Source: Doryteuthis pealeii (Eukaryota > Mollusca > Cephalopoda > Myopsida > Loliginidae). Taken from it: a stretch of DNA of 64,000 bases. The notes under the pieces were generated by a model. It ran no database searches. It saw only the letters and a list, made by a program, of their open reading frames with translations, and had not been told where the DNA came from. The translations under genes and the position numbers were made by a program. The stretch lies in contig CM042150.1 of the NCBI GenBank assembly GCA_023376005.1, forward strand, positions 80,315,586 through 80,379,585, read 5' to 3'. Positions 56,757 through 64,000 of the stretch are shown here, one piece after another; the stretch's first letter is position 1; each line of letters starts with the position of its first letter.

Positions 56757-57420
56757 CTGAGGAGGCGCTTAGCGTATTGGTTATCGTCGAAAGAAATGAA
56801 AACGGCAACCCAAGTTATAATCCTAGACAAGGCTGTTTGGCTTTCAATTCGAGCTAATGCCTTTTAGAAAAGGTACGGGTAATTTATGAGGAAGTGCGTC
56901 CCGGTCTCCTGCCTCAGAAATTGCTACCGGTGACTATTAAAATAATGACCCAGCTCAGTCTATTCAAAACTATCCATCTTCATATCTATCTATCTATCTA
57001 TCTCAATTTGTTCATATTTATCTATATTACTTTAAATACTAAGATTTTTTTATTCAGGTTTGTTTAATGTCTTGTTTTTAGTTTAAATAAACAAGAATTA
57101 CAACAAAAAAGATGCGACCCCCCCCAAATACATTTACTTGTCGAAAATATCTATCTTCATTTGTTCATATCTATCTATATTATTTTGTTTGTTTATCTAT
57201 CTATCTATCTCAGTCTATTCCAAACTATATATCCATCTTTATATCTAAACAAGAATTACGACAAATTACGATAAATAAACAAGAATTACAACGAGCTGGG
57301 GTTGTTATTTTGATAATCACCGGGTAGCAATTTTTGAGGCAGGAGACTGGGACGCACTTCCTCATAAATTACCAAGGTACGAATCCATCTATTCTTTCTT
57401 CAGATATAGGTAATCAGTTG
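56757..57420 (+). repeat. family B SINE split by a fold-back element
   Basis: Head GGCGCTTAGCGTATTGGTTATC, B-box-like AGTTATAATCC and first body part run to 56877. The next body part (GAATCCATCTATTCTTTCTTCAG) resumes at 57381 after the inserted element. Confidence 0.8.
56878..57373. mobile_element. fold-back element inside a SINE, exact 8-bp TSD
   Basis: AAGGTACG at 56870-56877 and 57374-57381. Element begins GGTAATTTATGAGGAAG and ends with its inverse; arms ~65 bp include GTGCGTCCCGGTCTCCTG and the inverse of TTTTTGAGGCAGGAGAC. Interior has (ATCT)n runs and two (A)CAAGAATTAC units. Arm sequence resembles that of 59358-59829. No coding capacity. Confidence 0.9.
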
Positions 57421-57667
57421 GTGTTATATAGTACCTAAATAATGAGAATGAAACCGTCTGCTTTTCCTATAAATATTGCCAGACGAAACCTCGGAAGTGA
57501 AACAACGGGAAATGTCACGGGACTTGTTAATTCAACCTAGCAAATTGCTAATTACTCTTGTTCCCCTTATGGCTTTGTTTAGTAAACCTTTTCCTCTATC
57601 CTTCATACTCGCTGTGTTCCTTCCTATTATTTATCAGTTGTGAGATATTGTTCATCTCCAGTTACAA

Positions 57668-57787
57668 CACTGGGGCATACTGGGTTATTTAGCCTTCATT
57701 GAGCAAGCAGTCTTGAAGGAAAACTCTGAAACAAAATTAACTGTATTCCGCTTATAAAATTGACCTTGAGTCACCTCATCTTCGTGG
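57668..57787 (+). repeat. family B SINE 3' body
   Basis: GAAGGAAAACTCTGAAAC, TATTCCGCTTATAAAATTGACC and TTGAGTCACCTCATC follow the family B 3' order; the head is absent. Confidence 0.65.
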
Positions 57788-59020
57788 AATGCAAACAATC
57801 ACGTTTAGGATTTTTAATTGGGTAAGCGAGTTAATTTCCTAGGGAGATATCCGTTACGTGAAGAGCGCCTTCAATTGGGCGCCTAAGATTTGCGTCTTTG
57901 TGCCAAACTAAATTAAGATTAGAAAAGTCAACATAAGCGAAGGCGAAGTCAACAACCCCCCCCCCAAAAAAAAAACCCGGAAAAGTCAATATGAAATTGT
58001 TGATATCAGATACAAATGAAATAGTGAGATGACTCACGTGGCTGAAAATAGTCGCCCTCAATAGCCAATCAAATCCCAGTTTCATTGAACAAATGTTGAT
58101 TAAATCAGTGTTAGCAAAACCCTTGGGATTTCCCGTTGCAAAACAAACAGATATCTGTTTGGAACACATCAGACAAGACTTTGCCAGAAGTTTCAAATCA
58201 CACAGGTCGCATCAATCATTGAAATTCGAGAGACAGAATTACATAAACGGTCCTAACTACGAAGAAACATCTGCTATTTGGGATGATATATCGATTTTGG
58301 GGTTAGGTGGTTTATCGGTCAGTTGGTTGGTTGGTTGGTTGGTTGGTTGGTATTTACGGCATGTCAACCAAAATCATGTCTTAAATGATCCCAACGATGA
58401 AGGAACATGTAGAGGCCTTGTCGTCGAGGTTCGCAAATGATATTAAAATGACGATTAAAAATATGAACACTTTAGGTAGAAAATACGGATGAAACAAATG
58501 CATATGCTTAGATGGTAACAAATAAATTTATTCAGAGAATAAATTTGCAATAATCAACAAAATTGAATGTTCAAAAGAAATGTAAAAGTTCGTGTGTAGA
58601 GTTTGGAAAAGTTCGCCAAGAAATGTGTAATGTGAAATGTTTATGTAGTTGTCAAAGTTCGATTAGATATGGACAGAAATGAAAATTAAGTTTGCAATAT
58701 ACGATCTGATGAAATTGATTCTTGATGTTTAACGAGGTGGCACGAGTGAATGGTAAATTCTAGTAGTCAGCTTGTGAATCAGAAGGGTGCCGTGTTTGTC
58801 TTGATGTTAGTGAATCGTCCCTGCAGATATCTGTTTGTTTGTTGTTGCCAAGGCGTGTGTCCAATCTGATGGCGAGATGAATTCTGTGTAATTGTTGATT
58901 TCTTCTCTGTGTTTTATGATCAAAAAGTAATTATTTTTTTTTTTTTGCGCAAACGCGCGTACGTAGTTAAAAGCACACTGATTCCTCCAATCAAACTTTG
59001 ACCAATATATAAACATTTGT
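57788..59020. other. unassigned DNA with (GGTT)n
   Basis: (GGTT)n at 58321-58350 precedes TATTTACGGCATGTCAACC, an inverted retroposon tail. The 58093-58440 frame has no known domain. The rest is unassigned. Confidence 0.4.
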
Positions 59021-59023
59021 TTT

Positions 59024-59165
59024 AATCACTTTTCCTTAAGTTTAGGAAAAGGATTGTGTTCGTGTGTTTATTTTAATCTATTTTCCTTAAGTTTGGGAAA
59101 AGGATTGTGTTGTGTGTTTGTTTTAATGTATTTTCCTTAAGTTTGGGAAAAGAAATGTGTACGCA
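59024..59165 (+). repeat. tandem repeat, ~50-bp unit, 3 copies
   Basis: TTTTCCTTAAGTTTGGGAAAA (first 20 nt shared) starts at 59031, 59083 and 59133. The start of each unit is itself a short palindrome. Confidence 0.9.
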
Positions 59166-59289
59166 TGTTTATTCTTATTTTGATATAAAATATAAAATTG
59201 TATTCTATAAACATTTGTTATTTGTTGGCATCGTTAGCAACGGTGAAAGTATTCAAATTTGTATGTGATTTGTTACGATTTTTGTGGCT

Positions 59290-60093
59290 ATTTTTTTTTT
59301 GGATTCAAGTGAGAGCACTTTACAGTGGAGATCCCTTGTGTTTAGTAGAGGCTGATCGGTATTCGCAGAGTTCCGTCCCGGCATCCTGCCTGAAAAACCG
59401 CTAGCCGGTGGTTGCTGAAAAAAAAAACACTAGCTACGATTGAAGTCCGTAACCGAAGCGGTGTCACTTGAAAAAACAAAAAAAAAAAACAAACAACCAA
59501 CTTAGGTCGTTTTTTCCCGAAACCCAACCGCAACCCCAACCCAACCCTAACCCTTACTCCTAACCCTAAACCCCGCTAGTTAAAATTAACAGTTTTATTA
59601 CAAAATTTGTGGGTTCTGTTTTTTCTGGGTCCCATGTATACTAAACTAACCCTAAACCCCAACCCCAACCCCAGCACTAACTATAAACACTAATCCTAAC
59701 CCTCGTTTTTTTTCAAGTGACACCGCTGCGGCTACGGACTTCAATCGTAGCTGGTGTTTGTTTTTTCAGCAGCCACCGGCTAGCGGTTTTTGAGACAAGA
59801 GGCTGAGACGGAACTCTGCGAATATACCCGGCTGATCCTTAGTGAATAATCCTTTGGTTGTACCTCGGTGTCCCTTAGTGTTGGGTAGAATCCTTTAATT
59901 GAGCAGAGTCCCTTGTTGCAGATCCGTTCGTCTGGGTTGAATACGTGCAAACGAACGGCGATCAAGATCGGTGATTAAATAGTTAACTAACCACGAGTTG
60001 TTGATTGGCTGGCTTTAATCCACGTGCCCAAGCAGAGTCTATAAGTTTAAGAGGTGGACCTCAGCACACCTTATATTAAATGATATTCCAACA
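59290..60093 (+). mobile_element. LTR-like repeat 1, copy b, split by a fold-back element
   Basis: Left part (TTCAAGTGAGAGCAC...GTTTAGTAGAGGCTGATC) and right part (CTTAGTGAATAATCCTTTGG to TATTCCAACA) match 33241-33538 when the insert is removed. Retains CACGTG and TCTATAAGTTTAAG. Confidence 0.6.
59358..59829. mobile_element. fold-back element with telomere-like core, 8-bp TSD
   Basis: GGCTGATC at 59350-59357 and 59830-59837. Arms of ~130 bp begin GGTATTCGCAGAGTTCC and end GGAACTCTGCGAATATACCC. The core contains (CCCTAA)-like tracts at 59543-59575 and 59641-59705 around a segment (TAGTTAAAATTAACAG...GTTCTGTTTTTTCTGG) shared with the element at 30216-30560. Confidence 0.9.
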
Positions 60094-60104
60094 TATTTTA
60101 TGAT

Positions 60105-60300
60105 TAGTTGGTTGATTGTTTGGTTGGTTGGTTGGCTGGTTGGTTGGTTGGCTGGTTGGTATTTACGTCATTTCAACTAAAATCATTTCATAAACGATCA
60201 CAACAACGAAGAGACATCTGCTATTTGTGATGTCGTACGTTATGTTTGGCTGGCTGGTTGGTTGTTTGGTTGTTTGGCTGGTTTGTTTATACGGCATGTC
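60105..60300 (+). repeat. (GGTT)n/(GGCT)n runs with inverted retroposon tails
   Basis: Two tracts (60108-60160, 60247-60285) each lead into TTTACGTCATTTCAAC or TATACGGCATGTCAA, inverted forms of the family D/LINE tail. Confidence 0.7.
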
Positions 60301-60579
60301 AAAAGTCATTTGAAAAATGTAAACTCTATATTATCACAAGCATATCTATTTGACTCATGGATCCCAACGGATACTCCCACTCCCGGTCAGAGTGGAAGAG
60401 AAGAAAAAAACAGATTCTCATTCATGGATCCAAGTATCATATCTATTACCCAATTCTGACATTGATATTTGTCTCGTAACCCGATTTAGTCCTGAGGGTA
60501 TTACTCATATAAGGAATAGTCCGGAAGAGCTCATCTCTCTCTGGGTTTTCTTCTAATTAGTGTTTCCTTCTAATTAGCC
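60301..60579. other. unassigned DNA
   Basis: Contains a family D-like fragment (CTCCCACTCCCGGTCAGAGTGG at 60373, written here in part) and nothing else recognisable. Confidence 0.4.
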
Positions 60580-60855
60580 TGTGTAGCGTACAGGCTCAGC
60601 ACCATAAAAGGCTAATGTAGTAGCAGTAGTTAGCTCGTGGGTCACGCACAGACAATAACATTCATATAGGCCGTGCGTTCAAAAAAAAAAAACATCCGAA
60701 AGTCGGCGAGTCAAAAAGGGGTTGTTTATTTCTTTCGCTCGCTTCGTGGTTTCTTTTCAGAGAGAGTGAAAGAGTAAGGTCAAATTGTTCTCTCACCGGG
60801 TGGGGGGGTGTCCAGTGAGCTTCGGCCACTGGATCTGTTTAAGTAATAAATAATA

Positions 60856-60980
60856 GCGTCAATCCCAGGGGGCTATCCCCACAGCCAACACCTGTCCCCT
60901 TTACTTAAAGGAGTAGGGCTGGGTATATTGCCCAGCACCTGAGGCGTCCCCTTAAGGGGGAATGCCGACGGGATCGACGC
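60856..60980 (+). ncRNA. candidate multi-branched structured RNA
   Basis: GCGTCAATCCC (60856-60866) pairs with GGGATCGACGC (60970-60980), 10 of 11 positions Watson-Crick. Enclosed hairpins include GGCT/AGCC (60871-60885), GCTGGG/CCCAGC (60918-60936) and TCCCC/GGGGGA (60947-60961). A run of five T (60983-60987) follows. Just upstream, TCCAGTG/CACTGGA (60811-60833) forms another hairpin. I do not recognise the family, and no Pol III box was found; the minus strand would fold similarly. Confidence 0.35.
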
Positions 60981-61335
60981 AATTTTTGTTAGCCTACATA
61001 AAAATGAGACCTTTGTGTCCAGCCCATACAAGTGGGGTATGAGGCAAATACTTACTACTATGCGCACCGTTCATTGACAGCCGAAACACATCACAACGGA
61101 ACCCTAAAGACCCACGTGCGTCTCCTATGGGACACAAGCGAAAAGATCCCGAGTTCCCTTTATTTCTGTTTTTTGTCCTGGGATGGGGCGGGGGAAGGTC
61201 ATATCCGTTTTCGCTCTTCTGCAGAATTTTTGGGACTTCCGTTTTTTTTTTTAATTTAGTTCAGGGCTCATTGACCGGTGACTGGCTGGCATACGTTGAA
61301 TACTTTATTTTCGTTTTGTTCTTATTCCTTTTTCT

Positions 61336-61337
<2 letters not shown>
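60981..61337. other. unassigned GC-richer DNA
   Basis: Continuation of the GC-rich segment (from ~60580), no frame with a known domain. Confidence 0.4.
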
Positions 61338-61391
<54 letters not shown>

Positions 61392-61392
61392 G
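61338..61392 (+). repeat. (CT)n microsatellite
   Basis: About 27 CT units, reading as SLSL. Confidence 0.95.
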
Positions 61393-61439
61393 AAATCCGA
61401 TTACTGTTTTCTTTTCAATCCAAATTCTCTGTAAACCAT

Positions 61440-61600
61440 AGTAATTATGCTACAGCCTGGTAACCCTACCACTGTTAAACATAGTAGTCTGTTCTACTAT
61501 AAACCCATAGATGGTGGGAGAATAGTTGGATTTAATCTTTTCCCATGAAACAGCCTGGTTCATAATTGGGTAGCCGTGTTAACTTCCTAACAAATTTGAA
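61440..61600 (-). repeat. family B SINE fragment
   Basis: TGTTCTACTATAAACCCATAG, GGTGGGAGAATAGTTGG and CTTTTCCCATGAAACAGCC, weakly matching the body. Confidence 0.55.
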
Positions 61601-61934
61601 TTAAGCATCTACTTCTAATATATTTGAACACTTGTTATTGAGAGTTAAAATTAGAAATATTACGTAATAACATTTTTTTATTGCAGTCAATAAAACAAGG
61701 CAGTTACATAGTCATAAGTTCTAGTTTCGAATGCCATATATTTGGAGAGAAAAAAGTTTGATAAAATTTAATAATTAAAAGAAAAATCATACTTCTAAAA
61801 TATTTATTAAGGAACCTATTTTCCTCCAATTCCTCTTATTCTATTTTATCCTCGTTTTTCCTTTTTCTCATTTTCCTCTTCCCGATCTTCCCTCCTTTCA
61901 TCCTCTCTATTTTTCTTTGTTTCTTCCTCTTGGG
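61601..61934. other. unassigned AT/CT-rich DNA
   Basis: No supported feature. Confidence 0.4.
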
Positions 61935-61948
61935 TTATTTGGTGGATA

Positions 61949-62240
61949 TATATATATATATTTATCAACTCCTCCGCACGAGCAGGATACGGCACAAGAT
62001 TAATTTCTTAAGCGGAGTTCAACAGGTTTGAATTCAGAGTTTTCCTTCTCTTAGACTGGTTACTTAGCCACGGTTAAAGAACACAGTCTGCCCTATTATT
62101 TACCCATAGCTAGAGGGAGAGTAGGATTCATACCTTTCCCAAGGGTATTAGCGCTAAGTGAAATGCAATTACCACGTCCAGGATTTGAACTCGGGGCGAC
62201 GAGTCCATTTCCCATGACTTTAACCATTACACCACGCGCT
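61949..62240 (-). repeat. family B SINE with 14-bp TSD and (TA)n tail inside it
   Basis: TTATTTGGTGGATA at 61935-61948 and 62241-62254. The copy runs from TATATATATATTTATC to the head complement ACCACGCGCT. Because the TA run lies inside the TSD, it is the true 3' tail of the SINE. Confidence 0.92.
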
Positions 62241-62537
62241 TTATTTGGTGGATACAAGCCATGCTGCAGTACACTACTTAAATTTATAGACTAAGCGAGG
62301 TCACGTGCTTTACACATCAGCGAATCAACATCCCGAATACGTGGCTGGTTAACTACTTAATCGCCGATACTGAGAGATCCATTTTCAATTATTGACGAAG
62401 AACTTGCAAGACTTAGGAGCACCAAGGAACAACCAAAGGATTCTTTACTAAGGATCGCGCTCTGCTTAACACGGAGGATTTCCGCTGGACAAGCGGTCTT
62501 GCTTAAAGCCTAAAGGATGGCCACTAATTTCGTAACA
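62241..62537 (-). mobile_element. LTR-like repeat 1, copy c
   Basis: Minus strand: TGTTACG...GGCCATCCTTTAGGCTTTAAGCAAG, AATCCTTTGGTTGTTCC, CACGTGACC and TCTATAAATTTAAG in the order of 33241-33538. A SINE is inserted at its 3' side. Confidence 0.6.
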
Positions 62538-62569
62538 CTTCCTTTTCTTCCCTTTCACCTCTACTTTTT

Positions 62570-62613
62570 AATTTCCTCTCCCCCTCTCCCTCTCCCTCTC
62601 CCTCTCTCCCTCT

Positions 62614-62664
<51 letters not shown>

Positions 62665-63095
62665 ATCCTTTAATCTTTACTACTTTTTACTACTTCTTTC
62701 TTATTACCTCTTCTCTCCTTTATCATCATCGTCTCTCTTTTTCTATTTTCTCCTCTTTCTTCAACTCGACTTTCATTCCCTTTTTCTCTCTTCATCTTCT
62801 TCTTTCTTTTCCTCCCACTTTTCATCTCTACTTTTTCTTAGTTTCTTCTCTTTCCTTTCCTTTCCTCCGTTTTATCACTCTTTTTATTTCCTTTCTCCCA
62901 CTTCTCCTCTTTTATCTCTACTATTTCTTAGTGTACCTCTCCTACCAATTTCCTCATTTAATCATCACTGTCTATCTTTTTGATATTTCCCTCTTTTTCT
63001 TCACACACCCCCTTCGCTCTCTTTTTTCTTCTTTTCCTCAAATTCATCTTCGGAATTTACTCCTCACTGATCCGAATTACTACAAATCTATGTAA
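62570..63095 (+). repeat. CT-rich low-complexity tract
   Basis: (CT)n at 62570-62661 followed by ~400 bp of pyrimidine-rich sequence. The 192-aa frame 62517-63095 (S/L/F-rich) is a consequence of the composition and shows no gene structure. Confidence 0.8.
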
Positions 63096-63805
63096 ATCTC
63101 CGCTAAACATAAAATAAATGCTTGCTTCATGTCTGTACAATTCCTTATCGGCGCCAAAAGATTTCTAGCCCAGGTAAAACAAGTATTAAGAATGCTGATT
63201 TTCTTGGCTGGATGACAGGTTATCCCCCATTGGTATATTAGAGTGAAACCGTTTTCTTCGCACCATTTTCCTTTTCACATTACGCCTTAGTATTATCCTT
63301 ACGAGTAAATCTTGAGAAGCGCGCTAGTTTTGACACTCCACCATAAACATGCCTATGTGCTTGTCTTGATAAAATTCAGCGTCATTATCTTTGCGCGGGA
63401 GAGCAGGGAGAACTCATTTAGTACCCGATCTTATTGCAGCTCTCCAATTCGCATTTGCATCGAGGAATATTTCGATTTCGAATTTCCAGGCACGTTCGTG
63501 CCCAATGTAATATTCCCTGACATGCAGATTCCTATGTACATTTGCAATACTCGAGTGACATAATGCCGGCTTTTATTACTTCTCTTAATTTACTATCTGT
63601 TTACATTATCTGTAATACGATCGCTTGAATTTATAAAAGGAATACATCAAAATATTTATTCATTTTAATGATAACGTATAAAGTGACAGAGCAAATTTTA
63701 TCTCTAGCGGAAGAAAAATGAAGCAATAACCATGATTTTAGGAGGACGATTTTAATTAAGAAGAGAGTGTAAAAAAATTTTATCAACTTAATCAGAAATA
63801 AACAG
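63096..63805. other. unassigned DNA
   Basis: The 83-aa frame at 63312-63563 has no recognisable domain. It is relatively GC-balanced and free of repeats, so it is one of the few places where a diverged host exon could hide, but nothing supports that directly. Confidence 0.35.
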
Positions 63806-63980
63806 GAGGCGTTTGTGTTATGGTTATGTTTATAGGAAATGAAATCGGTGAGCGATGTTCAAATTCAGGACGAAGCTGTTAGTGATTTATTTTGCGGTAA
63901 TGTCCTTAGGAAAGACAGGAATGTTTATTTTCTCTTACCAGCTATGCATAAATAGTAGGGTAGACTGGGTTTATATATAT
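63806..63980 (+). repeat. family B SINE, 5' part
   Basis: Head GGAGGCGTTTGTGTTATGGTTATG, B-box-like GTTCAAATTC, and body to AAATAGTAGGGTAGACTGGG, followed by TA/GT near the window edge. Confidence 0.75.
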
Positions 63981-64000
63981 GTGTGCATGTGTGTGAGTCT

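Noticed and set aside
62517..63095. 192-aa Ser/Leu/Phe-rich frame, longest in the window
   Set aside because: Pyrimidine-rich low-complexity tract; no signal, domain or splice structure beyond composition.

Overview
This is animal nuclear DNA made almost entirely of repeats, with no convincing host protein-coding gene, rRNA gene or functional tRNA gene. The mix of several tRNA-derived SINE families, non-LTR retrotransposon tails, a Penelope-like element, DD-D mariner relics, Helitron-type ends and very long (TA)n microsatellites fits a cephalopod mollusc, most probably an octopus. That assignment is inference; no single marker proves it. Nearly all longer open frames are microsatellite read-through (poly-YI, poly-VC, poly-HT, poly-SL) or fall inside repeats.

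Layout. 1-5.7 kb: SINEs and an inverted-repeat element. 5.7-9.4 kb: a long palindrome, three hammerhead-ribozyme-like motifs and a 5'-truncated Penelope-like element (RT YRDD motif through GIY-YIG endonuclease). 10-15.3 kb: a fold-back element with telomere-like repeats, a mariner relic and a cluster of LINE 3' ends, one split by a SINE with an 18-bp target-site duplication (TSD). 16-21.6 kb: SINE relics, palindromic elements and a ~21-copy minisatellite, then an assembly gap (21628-21727). 21.4-25.9 kb: Helitron-type ends, one interrupted by a solo LTR, and a 5-6 copy tandem repeat. 26-34.9 kb: LINE tails, a tandem tRNA-like array, a telomere-motif fold-back element, two SINEs stacked at one target site, and LTR-like repeats. 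34.35-43.89 kb and 44.00-53.60 kb are two near-identical ~9.55-kb copies on either side of a 100-N gap, almost certainly one locus assembled twice. 53.6-64 kb: more SINEs, two further fold-back elements, an LTR-like family and a GC-rich segment that could fold into a multi-branched RNA.

The best candidates for something undescribed are: (i) a group of fold-back elements beginning GGTA/GTTA with exact 8-bp TSDs, two of them (plus a related one) carrying CCCTAA-like tracts; (ii) hammerhead-like motifs with short palindromic stem III flanking the Penelope-like relic; (iii) the 125-nt multi-branched structure at 60856-60980. How the pieces interact is readable from the nesting: SINEs split LINEs, fold-back elements split SINEs and LTR-like repeats, an LTR splits a Helitron-like element, and (TA)n tails of one SINE family appear to seed many of the TA microsatellites.
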